Assembly (NCBI RefSeq): GCF_002177135.1
Contig: NZ_MWPH01000002.1
Coordinates: 806,001-870,000 of the forward strand
Direction of reading: 5' to 3'
DNA: 64,000 nucleotides
Source: Natronolimnobius baerhuensis
Lineage (GTDB): Archaea; Halobacteriota; Halobacteria; Halobacteriales; Natrialbaceae
Part shown: positions 15,809 through 24,886 of the stretch, one piece after another
Layout of the letters: each line of letters opens with the position of its first letter
How positions within the stretch are numbered: the first letter of the stretch is position 1
Position numbers and translations under genes: made by a program
Notes under the pieces: model-generated
Told to the model about the DNA's origin: nothing
Seen by the model: only the letters and a program-made list of their open reading frames with translations
The model's database searches: none

Positions 15809-18250
15809 CTACTGGCAGGCGTCGCAGGTCGGATCTTCGACGCGACAGAGTTCGCTGTCGTCGCCGCCGTCAGTCTTGACTGCGTCGTCCGTCTCCACCT
15901 CGTCCTCGCTCGAGCGGTGCTGCGTTTTCCCGTACTCGTCAAGGTCGAGGGTAGATTTCTCGATCTGGGAGGCCCCGAGCGTCCGGAGGTAGTAGGTGGT
16001 TTTGAGGCCGAGTTCCCAGGCCGTCTGGTAGATGTCGTCGAGCAGCGAGCCGTCGGTGCTGGGGAAGAAGACGTTGTGCGAGATCGACTGGTCGATCCAC
16101 GTCTGGCGAACGGCGGTCAGGTGCAACTGGTGACGCGGGTCGATCTCGAACGCAGAGCGGTACAGTTCCTGAACATCATCTGGGATGGCGTCGATCTCCT
16201 GAATCGAGCCGTCGTGGAACTTGATGCGGTCGACCATCTCGTCGTCCCAGCGGTCGCGCTCGCGCAGGTCTTCGACGAGGCGGTCGTTGATCACGGTAAA
16301 GTCGCCGCTCATGTTCGATTTGACGTAGAGATTCGAGTACTGGGGCTCGATAGAGGGCGTCGTCCCGTTGATCGTCGAAATCGTCGCCGTCGGCGCAATC
16401 GCCATCGTATTCGAATTGCGCATGCCGTGTTCCTCGATGTGCTCGCGGACAACGTACCAGTCGAGAGTTTCCTCTCGGTCGGTCGGAATCTCGAGGCCGC
16501 GTTCCTCCTCGAGGACGTCGACGGTGTCCTGTGGGAGCAGGCCGCGATCCCACTTCGAGCCCTCGTAGGAGGGGTACGCGCCGCGCTCTTTCGCGAGTCT
16601 CGAGGAGTTGAGCAGGGCGTGATAGGAGACGAACTCCTGCCAGCGGTTCGCACGCTCGAGGGCGTCCTCGCTTGCCATCGGCGTGTCCGTGGCCATGAGC
16701 GCCTCGTGGAAGCCGAGGACGCCGAGTCCTATCGGGCGGTGGCGTTCGTTCGACGCGGCGGCTTCCTCGGTTGGGTAGAAACAGAGGTCGATGACGTTGT
16801 CGAGCATCCGCATCGCCGTCTCGATGGTGTCGGCGAGGTACTCGCGCTCGAGGCGGCCATCGTCGATATGTGTCTCGAGGTTGACGCTGCCTAAGTTACA
16901 GACGGCGTGTTCGTCCTGGCTCGTGTTGAGCGTGATCTCGGTACAGAGATTTGAGGAGTGGACGACGCCTTCGTGGTCCTGTGGCGAGCGGACGTTACAC
17001 GGGTCTTTGAATGTGACCCAGGGGTGGCCGGTTTCGAACAGGCGGGTGAGCGTCTTGCGCCAGAGATCTTGGGCATCGACGCGTTCGTACTGGCGCAACT
17101 CGCCCTCGTCGGCCAGTTGCTCGTACTCGCGGTAGGTCTCGGCGAACGCCGCGCCGTAGGTTTCGTGGAGTTCGGGCACCTCGTCGGGCGAGAACAGCGT
17201 CCACTCGCCGCCCTCGCGAACCCGCTTCATGAATAGGTCCGGAATCCAGGCGGCCGTGTTCATATCCGGCGTGCGGCGGCGCTCGTCGCCTGTGTTTCGC
17301 TTCAGATCGATAAACGACGGGAAATCGAGGTGCCAGCACTCGAGGTAGCCACAGGCGGCCCCGCGGCGCTTGCCCGAGCGGTTGATCGCCGCGGTGACAT
17401 CGTTCGAAATTCGAAGGAACGGCACCGTGCCGGTCGATTCGACGCCGGTCGAACTGATGAGCGAGCCCGACGCGCGGACGTTCGTCCAGTCGTTGCCGAG
17501 GCCGCCGCTCCACTTCGAGAGCTGGGCGTGGGACTGATAGGCGTCGAAAATGCCCTCGAGATCGTCCGGAATCGTCGTCAGATAACACGAGGAAAGCTGG
17601 GCGTGGGCCGTGCCGCTGTGAAAGAGCGTCGGCGAGGACGGCGTAAACTCGAGGCGGGAGAGGACGTCGTAGAACTCCTTCGTGCGTGCCTGTGGGTCGT
17701 CTTCCTCGAGTGCAAGCCCCATCGCGACGCGCATCCACATGGCCTGTGGGAGTTCCAGTCGCTCGCCGTCGGCCGTCTTGAGGAAGTAGCGCTGATACAG
17801 CGTATCGAGCGCCATGTATTCGAAGTGCTCGTCGCGCTCAGGTTCGAGATAGGATGCAAGCTCCTCGAGGTCGAACAGGTCGCCCATTCGGTCATCGAGG
17901 AGTCCGAGGTCGACGCCGCGGGCGATGTTCTCGCGGAAGGTGTCGCGATAGGCGCGGTCGAGGTCGAAGCCCTCGAGGTCCTCACCGATGACTTCGCGGT
18001 AGTACTGTTGGCGGAAGACGTTGGCGGCGACCTGTTTGTATTCGGGGTAGCGTTCGATGCGGGCGGTCAGGACGTGGAGGATTCCCTCGTAGATTTCGTC
18101 GTCGTCAGCGCCCTCGTAGAGGCTGCGTTCGGCTTCAGTGACGAGGTCGTCGACGGTGTCGTCGTCGAGGGTCGATTCGTGGTCGGTGCGTGCGCGATTC
18201 AGTACGGTTCGAATCGTGTTACTGAGCGTCGTCTGTGCGGTGTGACTCAT
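15809..18250 (-). CDS. nrdA: Ribonucleoside-diphosphate reductase alpha subunit
   Basis: An 813-residue catalytic subunit that reduces ribonucleotides to deoxyribonucleotides using a radical delivered by NrdB. The active-site block SSNLCTEITLN carries the N-x-C-x-E triad with the thiyl-radical cysteine, LSSCYLTTI carries the first redox cysteine and AVCNLGSVNL the second. TATISTINGTTPSIEP is the conserved C-terminal loop. The tail ends CRVEDPTCDACQ, giving cysteines for re-reduction by thioredoxin-like partners. The N-terminal region resembles an ATP-cone but is degenerate. The gene begins inside the 3' end of nrdR (32-base overlap in another frame) and precedes nrdB, so nrdR-nrdA-nrdB is one operon. 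Confidence 0.95.
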   Translation of the reverse strand: MSHTAQTTLSNTIRTVLNRARTDHESTLDDDTVDDLVTEAERSLYEGADDDEIYEGILHVLTARIERYPEYKQVAANVFRQQYYREVIGEDLEGFDLDRAYRDTFRENIARGVDLGLLDDRMGDLFDLEELASYLEPERDEHFEYMALDTLYQRYFLKTADGERLELPQAMWMRVAMGLALEEDDPQARTKEFYDVLSRLEFTPSSPTLFHSGTAHAQLSSCYLTTIPDDLEGIFDAYQSHAQLSKWSGGLGNDWTNVRASGSLISSTGVESTGTVPFLRISNDVTAAINRSGKRRGAACGYLECWHLDFPSFIDLKRNTGDERRRTPDMNTAAWIPDLFMKRVREGGEWTLFSPDEVPELHETYGAAFAETYREYEQLADEGELRQYERVDAQDLWRKTLTRLFETGHPWVTFKDPCNVRSPQDHEGVVHSSNLCTEITLNTSQDEHAVCNLGSVNLETHIDDGRLEREYLADTIETAMRMLDNVIDLCFYPTEEAAASNERHRPIGLGVLGFHEALMATDTPMASEDALERANRWQEFVSYHALLNSSRLAKERGAYPSYEGSKWDRGLLPQDTVDVLEEERGLEIPTDREETLDWYVVREHIEEHGMRNSNTMAIAPTATISTINGTTPSIEPQYSNLYVKSNMSGDFTVINDRLVEDLRERDRWDDEMVDRIKFHDGSIQEIDAIPDDVQELYRSAFEIDPRHQLHLTAVRQTWIDQSISHNVFFPSTDGSLLDDIYQTAWELGLKTTYYLRTLGASQIEKSTLDLDEYGKTQHRSSEDEVETDDAVKTDGGDDSELCRVEDPTCDACQ

Positions 18251-18749
18251 GTGTTAGTCGAGTAGTGTCCGACTCCTGGCTGCCGGACGCATCGTCGTGT
18301 TCGGCCTCGAGGACGGCATCGAGTTCGCGCAGGAACTCCTCGGGGTCGGAAAAGGCCCGGTAGACCGAGACGAATCGGATGTAGGCGACTTTATCGACGG
18401 ATCGGAGTTCCTGTGACGTGAGATCGCCGATGGCCGTCGCCGAGATGATCCGCGTGTCTCGGTCTCGGAGGCGCGTCTCGATTCGGTCGACAAGATCGGT
18501 GACGGTGTCGTCGTCGACCGGGCGCTTTTCGACTGCGCGTTCGATGCCGGCCCGGAGTTTAGACTGGGTGAAGGATTCGATGCGTCCGTCTCGTTTCTTT
18601 ACCTGCAGGGTTTCCCACTCCGGTCGCTCGTAGGTGGTGAATCTGAACGAACAGCGTTGGCACTCGCGTCGGCGTCGAACGGTCATCGAGTCGGTCGTGC
18701 CCGTATCGACGACGCGTGTCCGGTCGTGGCTGCAATCTGGACAGTCCAT
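18219..18749 (-). CDS. nrdR: Transcriptional repressor NrdR
   Basis: A 176-residue regulator of ribonucleotide reductase genes. It has an N-terminal zinc ribbon (CPDC at residues 3-6, CQRC at 30-33) followed by an ATP-cone domain (VKKRDGRIESFTQSKLRAGI) that senses ATP/dATP. The C-terminus is about 20 residues longer than in bacterial NrdR and is Ser/Thr/His/Asp-rich, running into the nrdA start. The ATG at 18749 is chosen because the zinc ribbon starts there (MDCPDC); a longer frame adds non-conserved residues across the promoter. Its own promoter contains a palindrome over the TATA region, which suggests autoregulation of the whole nrd operon. Confidence 0.93.
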   Translation of the reverse strand: MDCPDCSHDRTRVVDTGTTDSMTVRRRRECQRCSFRFTTYERPEWETLQVKKRDGRIESFTQSKLRAGIERAVEKRPVDDDTVTDLVDRIETRLRDRDTRIISATAIGDLTSQELRSVDKVAYIRFVSVYRAFSDPEEFLRELDAVLEAEHDDASGSQESDTTRLTHESHRTDDAQ

Positions 18750-18780
18750 AGATGTCTCTGTTCGTGCCCACAGGCGTTCA

Positions 18781-18797
18781 ACCCCATATATCGGGGT
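18781..18797. promoter_or_regulatory. Putative NrdR box overlapping the nrd operon TATA region
   Basis: ACCCCATATATCGGGGT is a 17-base near-perfect inverted repeat with an AT centre, 32-48 bases upstream of the nrdR start. The bacterial NrdR box (acaCwAtATaTwGtgt) has the same shape: GC arms around ATATAT. On the minus strand the central GATATATGG is the best TATA element, so repressor binding would block TBP. A weaker second copy (CACCCCCAACTGTGCGGTGT) starts about 9 bases farther upstream of nrdR; NrdR boxes usually occur as pairs. Assignment is by pattern and position only. Confidence 0.6.
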
Positions 18798-18937
18798 GAT
18801 GCTGTTCACCCCCAACTGTGCGGTGTCACTCCTTAAGCGTTACCAATAAAATTGTAATAGAACAAGTGAGCTTGATTAGCTGGCTGATAGAGACTATTCG
18901 TTTCAGCGACATGAACCGCTATACTGCTCGAGTCCCT

Positions 18938-20146
18938 ATGTCAAATATGCACGTCGTCGTCCTCGGCGCGGGCTATGCGGGCCTGACGCTGACGCGCTTG
19001 CTCGAGGAGACACTCCCCGACACGGCCGAACTCACGCTGGTCAACGACGAACCCGACCACCTCGTCCAGCACGAACTCCATCGCGTGGTTCGCCGGCCGG
19101 AACTCGCTTCCGCGATCACCGTCTCGCTGCCCTCGGTCCTCGAGCGCGCCACGGTTCGCGTCTCCCACGTCGACGAAATTGACCGCGAAGCCCGGACGGT
19201 CTCGCTCTCAAGTGGCACACTCTCATATGACGTGGCCGCGATCTGTCTGGGCGCACAGACGGCCTACTACGGACTCGAGGGCGTCCGCGAACACGCCACC
19301 CCGCTCAAATCGCTCGCGGATGCAATGGCGATTCGCCAGCGCGCACTCGAGGTGTTCACCCAGCCGGACGGCCACATCGTTATTGGCGGTGCCGGGCTCT
19401 CCGGCGTCCAGACCGCGGGTGAACTGGCCGCACTCGCCCGCGAGGAGCGCGCAGACGTGACGATCACGCTGCTCGAGGCCCTCGAGTCCGTCGCGCCGGC
19501 GTTTCCCGACAACTTCCAGCGGGCCGTTCGGGATGCGCTCGAGGACCAGGGAATCGACGTTCGAACGGGGGCTGCCGTGCTCCGGGCCGATGCCGAATCA
19601 GTCGTCCTCGAGTCGGGCGAGCGCCTTCCGGCAGCACAGTTCGTCTGGACGGGCGGCATCCGCGGCTCGGACGCGCTCGCGGGCGAGCGACCCGCAGTCG
19701 AGAGCGACCTTCGACTCGACGACCGGACGTTCGCCCTCGGCGATGCGGCCGCCGTGACGGACGCCGACGACGAGCCGGTGCCGGCGAGCGCGCAGGCGGC
19801 GGTCCGCGAGGCGCGAACGGCTGCGACAGCGATTGCGCGCGTTGTGAGAGACGAACTCGAGGAGGCGACTGCGACCGACAGTGAGGAACACGTGACTGAC
19901 GATGGCGAGGAGCAGACAGACCCGCCCGAGTCGTTTGCGTTCGACTCGCCCGGCTGGTTGGTCAGCGTCGGCGACGATGCGGTTGCACAACTCGGCCCCG
20001 CGGTCGTCACAGGCCGGACGGCGAAGGCGTTGAAAACGACCGTCGGACTGGGCTATCTCTCCGCGATTGGCGGCCTCGAGAACGCGACTGGCCGAGCGTA
20101 TCGCGAGTTTATCGCGGATCGCGTTCGAGAGTGGAGCGAGCGCTGA
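18938..20146 (+). CDS. NAD(P)/FAD-dependent oxidoreductase, type II NADH dehydrogenase-like
   Basis: A 402-residue flavoprotein of the NDH-2/sulfide:quinone reductase superfamily. The N-terminal FAD-binding motif is VVVLGAGYAGLTLTRLL, the NAD(H)-binding motif is IVIGGAGLSGVQTAGELA near residue 150 and FALGDAAA near 267 binds the flavin. An acidic insertion (EEATATDSEEHVTDDGEEQT) follows. No clear transmembrane segment is seen, so membrane association would be peripheral. A quinone is the likely acceptor. The start ATG 18938 is favoured; ATG codons at 18911 and 18947 are possible, and a CTATAC element near 18919 would fit the latter. Confidence 0.83.
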   Translation: MSNMHVVVLGAGYAGLTLTRLLEETLPDTAELTLVNDEPDHLVQHELHRVVRRPELASAITVSLPSVLERATVRVSHVDEIDREARTVSLSSGTLSYDVAAICLGAQTAYYGLEGVREHATPLKSLADAMAIRQRALEVFTQPDGHIVIGGAGLSGVQTAGELAALAREERADVTITLLEALESVAPAFPDNFQRAVRDALEDQGIDVRTGAAVLRADAESVVLESGERLPAAQFVWTGGIRGSDALAGERPAVESDLRLDDRTFALGDAAAVTDADDEPVPASAQAAVREARTAATAIARVVRDELEEATATDSEEHVTDDGEEQTDPPESFAFDSPGWLVSVGDDAVAQLGPAVVTGRTAKALKTTVGLGYLSAIGGLENATGRAYREFIADRVREWSER

Positions 20147-20454
20147 CGGCGTCGCTGCGAGGTGGGTGGAATGAATTTGAGGGTGAAAATCGATGGGTGA
20201 CGTGGGTGATCCAGCGGGGCAGTGAGACGGTCCGATGTACCGTCTGCGGTTGTACCGGCAAATCGGGACATCAGACCGTATTACCACTCCGTCGCCAACG
20301 GGTTTTGCTATCCGGCGCTTACAGCACACTTGTCGACTCGACCTCGAGACACCTCTGTCCCCACGTTCCAGACACTCTCCGGTATGGGCGGACTACTGTG
20401 TATCGGGATGGGGTGTCTCGCCACTCGAGTGCAAGGCCTGTGTCTCACCCTGAC
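20147..20454. other. 308-base convergent intergenic region
   Basis: No gene with haloarchaeal composition was found between the oxidoreductase and fen stops. One small hairpin is present at 20225-20245 (AGACGGT, 7-base loop, ACCGTCT), but no T-tract follows it. Short frames here include a CTVCGC-like motif without any other conserved feature and I do not call them. Confidence 0.5.
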
Positions 20455-21432
20455 TCACGTCCAGCGGTCCAGTCCGACCTGCGTGATGCTTTCCTCGATC
20501 CGTTCGAAACCGCGTTCGACTTCGCCAGCGTCGACGGCCCACTCGTCGGTGACGAACTCGCGGGCGGCTTCAAGGTCTGGATCGAGCGTCGTGTCGAACT
20601 CGTACTCGTCGGTCACGTTCGGGTCGCGAAACAGCTGGCGGACGCGGTCACCGTACTCCACGCTGTCGCCGCGGGCCTCGAGAACGCTCCAGAGGTCGCC
20701 GTGTTCCGTGATCTCCGTAATGGCCGTCTTCGGGCCGATTCCCCTGACGCCCTCGTTGAAGTCCGTCCCGATCAGGATGGCGGCGTCGATGAGTTGCTCG
20801 AGCGTGAGGTCGTGATGGGCGAGCGTCGCCTCGAGATCCATCAGTTCCGGATCGCCCTTGCTCGTCAGTTGGCGCAGGGTTCGGGGTGCACCGAAGAGCA
20901 AGGCATCGTAGTCCTCCGACCCGACGTAGTCGGCGTCGCCGCGGCGGACGATGTGGGCCGCTTGGGCTTCCCCTTCCGCGGGCGCTTCGACGATTGGCAC
21001 GTCGAGCAAGCGAAGCAGTTCGCGGCTGGTCTCCTGAATCGTCGGCGTCAGGCGCTGGGTTCGCGACTCGAGTTGGGCGATGGCGACCTGATCGCCTTCT
21101 TCGCGAGCCTCCTCGAGTTGGTCTTCGTACGTTTGACGTTGTTCCCGGCGGGATTCGATCTCATCTGCCTTGAGTTCGGAGGGGCCGCCGTCGAAGACCA
21201 TCACGGGCGTCACGTCGTTTTCGAAGAACTTCGGCAATCCCTGGACGATGCCGATGAGGTTTGCGACCTCGGTGCCATCGGCGGTGGTGTACTTCTCGCT
21301 CGAGGTCCATTTGACAGTGGTTGTCAGGTAGCGATAGAGCCAGTTGTGCGCGTCGACGGCGACGACGCCCTCGATATCGGCGAAGGGGACGTCTTCGATG
21401 ACGGCGATATCGCGAAGTGCTGCGTTTCCCAT
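20455..21432 (-). CDS. fen: Flap endonuclease 1 (FEN1/XPG family)
   Basis: A 325-residue structure-specific nuclease that removes 5' flaps during Okazaki fragment maturation and repair. The N-terminal nuclease domain has [13 protein letters not shown] and [12 protein letters not shown], the internal domain has [13 protein letters not shown] and [12 protein letters not shown], and [16 protein letters not shown] forms the helix-2-turn-helix. The last residues (Q-x-x-L-x-x-W-T) look like a PCNA-interacting peptide. The promoter has ATAAAATC about 28 bases before the ATG, consistent with a leaderless transcript. It is monocistronic and convergent with the oxidoreductase gene. Confidence 0.95.
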   Translation of the reverse strand: MGNAALRDIAVIEDVPFADIEGVVAVDAHNWLYRYLTTTVKWTSSEKYTTADGTEVANLIGIVQGLPKFFENDVTPVMVFDGGPSELKADEIESRREQRQTYEDQLEEAREEGDQVAIAQLESRTQRLTPTIQETSRELLRLLDVPIVEAPAEGEAQAAHIVRRGDADYVGSEDYDALLFGAPRTLRQLTSKGDPELMDLEATLAHHDLTLEQLIDAAILIGTDFNEGVRGIGPKTAITEITEHGDLWSVLEARGDSVEYGDRVRQLFRDPNVTDEYEFDTTLDPDLEAAREFVTDEWAVDAGEVERGFERIEESITQVGLDRWT

Positions 21433-21621
21433 TACAAACTTCTTGGGAGGGCTGGGATTTTATGATTGGCTTTGTCGCGGTTGGATCGGTCAGTGTACAG
21501 GGCTCACTCGAGTTCGCGTTGCGCTCGAGTGATTCAGACGCGACTCGGAGTTGTGAGACAGTGTTTTAACGGCGACTCGAGCGTTCACCAGTACAACTCT
21601 AAGCCACAACCCGTGGACACA

Positions 21622-21753
21622 ATGGAATCCACATCCTCCCCAGCCGATTCGCTCGTGTCACGACACTCGCTCATCCCTCGCGAGTCCGCTCGCGACTCGC
21701 GCGTGCTCGCCGCGACCGTGCGCGCCGTCAGTTGGAATTCCGTCGCTCGCTAG
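21622..21753. repeat. CTCGC-rich repetitive segment, possibly a dispersed haloarchaeal element
   Basis: Between the fen promoter and the acetyltransferase stop lies a GC-rich, internally repetitive stretch with five CTCGC words in about 55 bases, a GTGTCACGACAC inverted repeat and the phrase CCCCAGCCGATTCGCTCG. It is open in the plus frame but encodes only a Ser/Arg/Val-rich chain of low complexity. I recall closely similar CAGCCGATTCGCTC-type segments between genes in Natrialbales genomes, so I call it a probable dispersed repeat; copy number cannot be checked here. Confidence 0.4.
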
Positions 21754-22360
21754 GTGGGTCGTCGTATGCGCTCGAGATTGGTTTCGGTGGATGGGCGTTC
21801 TGGCGCGATTCGAGAAAGTCCACTTCCTCCGCCGATAACTCACGCTCACGGAACTCCTCGAGCCCTGCTTGGTACCGTTCCTGTGGGTCGTTTTCGCCGC
21901 CCTCGAGCGTCTCGGGCGGATACGCGAGCACCAGTTCGGCGATGCCCGTCGTCTCGCCGGTATAGGTAAATCCGGTTCGGTACAGCGCCTCGTAGGCGAA
22001 GGGATTGTTGACCGCGATTTTGAGGCGGTCGTAGCCGCGCTCTATCGCGCGATCACGGACCAGTCCGCAGAGTTTGGGGCCGATTCCGTCGCCACGGCGA
22101 TCACGCGCGACAGTTACATACCGCAGCCACAGCGTGTTGTCGTCGGTCCGGTCCTCGTTGAACGCGACCGCGGCGACGACGTCGTCCGCGTACGCCTCGC
22201 CGGTGTGCTGGTCGTGTTCCGAATCGCTCGCAGCCGCTTTCTCTCGAGCGACGGCTTTCCCCGTGTTCGTCATGACGAACTTGCCGGCGTAGCTAAAACG
22301 CCTGTAGTCGAGTCGCAGTTTTGGGCCGTCGGGTGGCCAGCCGAGTACGTCGTACTCCAC
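21728..22360 (-). CDS. GNAT family N-acetyltransferase
   Basis: A 210-residue protein with a GNAT core: LWLRYVTVARDRRGDGIGPKL is the strand plus acetyl-CoA pyrophosphate-binding loop (R/Q-x-x-G-x-G/A type) and KIAVNNPFAYEALYRTGF is the following strand-helix region. The substrate is unknown. I place the start at the GTG at 22360, because the encoded VEYDVLGWPPDGPKLRLDYR block looks conserved from memory of haloarchaeal relatives and because GATTATGA lies about 26 bases upstream as a TATA box. The next ATG (22273 region) would remove that block. It is divergent from the amphi-Trp gene. Confidence 0.78.
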   Translation of the reverse strand: MEYDVLGWPPDGPKLRLDYRRFSYAGKFVMTNTGKAVAREKAAASDSEHDQHTGEAYADDVVAAVAFNEDRTDDNTLWLRYVTVARDRRGDGIGPKLCGLVRDRAIERGYDRLKIAVNNPFAYEALYRTGFTYTGETTGIAELVLAYPPETLEGGENDPQERYQAGLEEFRERELSAEEVDFLESRQNAHPPKPISSAYDDPPSERRNSN

Positions 22361-22475
22361 GGTCGCAGATGGCCGTCGACGCTCATAATCGCGGCGGTCG
22401 GTGTCACCGCTTCGATCTTCACACTGTGGAGTGCCGGGTCGGCTTTTTTCCACCAGTTCGTCGTAGACAGTGGCG

Positions 22476-22784
22476 ATGTCCGACGATTCCGACACCGCCG
22501 ACGATGAGACAGAACCCGACGACGAAATCGAACTCCTCGAGCGAGAGTTCGACGGCTCGCCCGCGCAGGCGGCGACGTGGCTTCGCGAACTCGCCGAGAC
22601 GCTCGAGGCTGGCGGCGAACTCACAGTCTACGATGACGACGAGTCAGTGACCGTCTCGCTCCCGGACGAGGAACTCGAGTTCGAGGTCGAACTCGAGCGC
22701 GAACCGTCCGATGACGGCGACGAACTCGAACTGGAGATCGAACTCGAGTGGCTCGATCCCGACAGCGTCGACGCGGACGACTAG
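22476..22784 (+). CDS. Amphi-Trp domain protein
   Basis: A 102-residue very acidic protein. The core (IELLEREFDGSPAQAATWL, then LRELAETLEAGGELTVYD) and the following beta strands ending in LEIELEWLD match the small amphi-Trp domain family, whose role is unknown. The first 25 residues are Asp/Glu/Ser/Thr-rich. GGCTTTTTTCC about 28 bases before the ATG is the likely promoter element; an in-frame GTG two codons earlier is a less likely start. It is divergent from the acetyltransferase gene and shares its 115-base upstream region. Confidence 0.8.
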   Translation: MSDDSDTADDETEPDDEIELLEREFDGSPAQAATWLRELAETLEAGGELTVYDDDESVTVSLPDEELEFEVELEREPSDDGDELELEIELEWLDPDSVDADD

Positions 22785-22797
22785 CTCGAGCGCCCGC

Positions 22798-22965
22798 TCA
22801 GAATCGGTTTCGCCACCGCTCGGTACGCACCATTTCGTCTTTCATCGCCGACCAGTGGGCGTTCGCGCGGCCCTCGCCGAGGCCGTCGGTCAGGACCGCC
22901 GCGACGACGCCGCGGCCGTCCGGCGTGGCGACGACCTCGCCCTCGTCGTATCTGGTGTCGCTCAT
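22798..22965 (-). CDS. Small conserved-looking protein, possibly a shortened family member
   Basis: A 55-residue protein starting MSDTRYDEGEVVATPDGRG and ending TERWRNRF. The N-terminal VVATPDGRGVVAAVLT and the C-terminal KDE...ERWR blocks resemble the two ends of a longer haloarchaeal protein family that I recall from other genomes, joined here with most of the middle absent. This could be a naturally short paralogue or an in-frame deletion derivative. The gene converges with the amphi-Trp gene, with 13 bases between stops. Function unknown. Confidence 0.55.
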   Translation of the reverse strand: MSDTRYDEGEVVATPDGRGVVAAVLTDGLGEGRANAHWSAMKDEMVRTERWRNRF

Positions 22966-23179
22966 ACTGGGCCGTATGAGCACAGAGCCGGTAGTGTCGC
23001 TCCCATGACTCGCAAGTCTGTCTCTCTCGAGGGAGTAGCCACAGTTGGTTTCAGTGTCGGCTCCCGAAACCAGATCTGGTTATGGACGGTTCGTCAGGTA
23101 CTCGAAAACCCGCCGTCGTAACTGAAACCCATTATCCGACACCCCAAGCTATTTTGTCGTGCCAGCTATCGTAGTATCT

Positions 23180-24142
23180 ATGCCGATACAACGCCGCCGA
23201 GTCCTCGCGTCGACCGCGGGCGGGCTTGCGGCCGGACTCGCTGGATGCGTTGCTGGCGATGACGACGGTGCTGGCAGCGACGACGCCGGCGGGAGCGACG
23301 GGGCGAATAGCCCGGCAATCGTCGGCGAGGAACTCACGCTGACGACGACGACCAGCACCTACGATACGGGGCTGCTCGACGAACTCAACGCCGCCTTCGA
23401 GGAGCGCTACGGCGTGGCCGTGTTAACCGTCTCCGAGGGAACCGGGGCCGCTCTCGAGCACGCCCGCAACGGCGATTCGGACGTGGTGATGGTCCACGCG
23501 CGCGACCTCGAAGACGAGTTCATGGAGGACGGCTACGGCGTCAATCGCCGTGATCTCATGTTCAACGATTTCGTGATCGTCGGCGAGTCGGACGACCCGG
23601 CCGATATCGCTGGCGCGGACGACACTGAGGCCGCACTGTCTGCACTCGCCGAGACGGAATCGACGTTCGTCTCCCGTGGCGACAACTCCGGCACGCACAC
23701 GAAAGAGCGCGACCTCTGGGAGCAGGCGGGACTGACCGTCGAGGAGTTCGGCGAGTGGTACGTCGACGGCGGCGGCGGCATGGGCGAAATTCTCAGCCAG
23801 ACGAACCTGCAGGGCGGCTACACGCTGGCCGACCGCGCCACGTTCCTCGATATGCGGTCCGAACTCGACCTCGAGATCCACGTCGAAGGCCCGGTCGAGG
23901 ACGGGCCCGAGGAACTCGTAAATCCCTACGGCCTCGTCGCGGTCAACCCGGCCGTTCACGACCACGTCGCGTACGACCTCGCGATGGCCTACATCGGCTT
24001 TCTGACGAGTCCCGAGGGACAGGCCATCATCGACGAGTACACGTCCAACGGCGAACGGCTCTTTTTCGCCGATGCACTCTCCGAGGACCCGAACTTCCAG
24101 CAGTACGTTCCCGAGGAGTGGGGCGGCTCACACAGAGACTAA
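23180..24142 (+). CDS. tupA: Tungstate ABC transporter substrate-binding lipoprotein
   Basis: A 320-residue extracellular binding protein. The signal peptide has RRR near the N-terminus, a hydrophobic run and a lipobox LAGC (cysteine about residue 23), which suggests Tat export and lipid anchoring on the outer face of the membrane. The mature part starts after a Gly/Asp-rich linker with [18 protein letters not shown] and contains [12 protein letters not shown], both hallmarks of TupA-type tungstate-binding proteins. First gene of tupA-tupB-tupC-regulator. ATG 23180 is preferred; CTATTTTG lies about 28 bases upstream. Molybdate cannot be excluded as ligand, but the Tup signature favours tungstate. 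Confidence 0.9.
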   Translation: MPIQRRRVLASTAGGLAAGLAGCVAGDDDGAGSDDAGGSDGANSPAIVGEELTLTTTTSTYDTGLLDELNAAFEERYGVAVLTVSEGTGAALEHARNGDSDVVMVHARDLEDEFMEDGYGVNRRDLMFNDFVIVGESDDPADIAGADDTEAALSALAETESTFVSRGDNSGTHTKERDLWEQAGLTVEEFGEWYVDGGGGMGEILSQTNLQGGYTLADRATFLDMRSELDLEIHVEGPVEDGPEELVNPYGLVAVNPAVHDHVAYDLAMAYIGFLTSPEGQAIIDEYTSNGERLFFADALSEDPNFQQYVPEEWGGSHRD

Positions 24143-24154
24143 CGCCAGATAACG

Positions 24155-24886
24155 ATGTTCTGTGAACCGACGATCCTATCGATGCTGACGCCGCTGTTTC
24201 TCGAGTTTCCCTACGAGGGCCACTACATTCGGAGTATCATCGTCGTCTCGCTGTACGTCAGCCTCGTCGCCGTCGGATTGAGCACGCTGTTCAGCCTGCC
24301 GGTCGCGCTCCTCGTGGGATTCAAAGACTTCCCCGGCAAGGCGTTGATCACGGCGATTATCAACACGGGGATGGGCTTTCCGAGCGTCGTCGTCGGCCTC
24401 GTCGTCCTCGTTGCGGTCTCGAATCAGGGACCACTCGGCTCGTTCGACCTCGTCTTTACCACCGAGGCGATGATCATCTCGCAGTTCATCCTCGCGACCC
24501 CAGTCATCACCGGCGTCAGCCTCGCCGCCGTCAGCAGCGTCGAACAGTCGGTCCGCGATGCAGCCTACGCGATGGGTGGGACGCGTACGGACGTTGCCCT
24601 CGTGACGATCAAAGAGGCGCGCTACGGAATCGCAACCGCCGTTCTCGCGGGCTTCGGCCGGGCGATCAGCGAGGTCGGCGGCGTCCTCATCGTCGGCGGC
24701 AACATTGCCAGTCCTGACGGAACCTCGGTGACGCGAACGCTCACGACCGCGATCCAACTCGAGGCGCGCCAGGGACGGTTCGAGACGGCGATGATCCTCG
24801 GTGGCATCCTGCTCGTGCTCGTGCTGGTCGTCAACGCCATCGTCGGGCGACTCGGCAACGGAAACGGAGGTGGCCGCTACGGATGA
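24155..24886 (+). CDS. tupB: Tungstate ABC transporter permease
   Basis: A 243-residue inner-membrane permease with about six hydrophobic helices. The cytoplasmic EAA-type coupling loop is seen in [29 protein letters not shown]. It begins 12 bases after tupA and overlaps tupC by the ATGA tetranucleotide, so the operon is translationally coupled. An alternative ATG at 24182 (MLTPLFLEF) would remove nine poorly conserved residues and is equally plausible. With TupA and TupC it should form a high-affinity tungstate importer, supplying tungsten for aldehyde:ferredoxin oxidoreductase-type enzymes. Confidence 0.9.
   Translation: MFCEPTILSMLTPLFLEFPYEGHYIRSIIVVSLYVSLVAVGLSTLFSLPVALLVGFKDFPGKALITAIINTGMGFPSVVVGLVVLVAVSNQGPLGSFDLVFTTEAMIISQFILATPVITGVSLAAVSSVEQSVRDAAYAMGGTRTDVALVTIKEARYGIATAVLAGFGRAISEVGGVLIVGGNIASPDGTSVTRTLTTAIQLEARQGRFETAMILGGILLVLVLVVNAIVGRLGNGNGGGRYG

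Noticed and set aside
15797-18265. Long plus-strand open frames antisense to nrdA
   Set aside because: nrdA is strongly conserved on the minus strand; the plus frames are GC artefacts.
20131-21465. 444-codon plus-strand open frame
   Set aside because: Antisense of FEN1 over most of its length; the upstream part has an isolated CxxCxC pattern only.
21466-21753. 95-codon plus-strand frame
   Set aside because: Spans the fen promoter and a repetitive CTCGC-rich segment; low-complexity protein with no conserved motif, so treated as a repeat.
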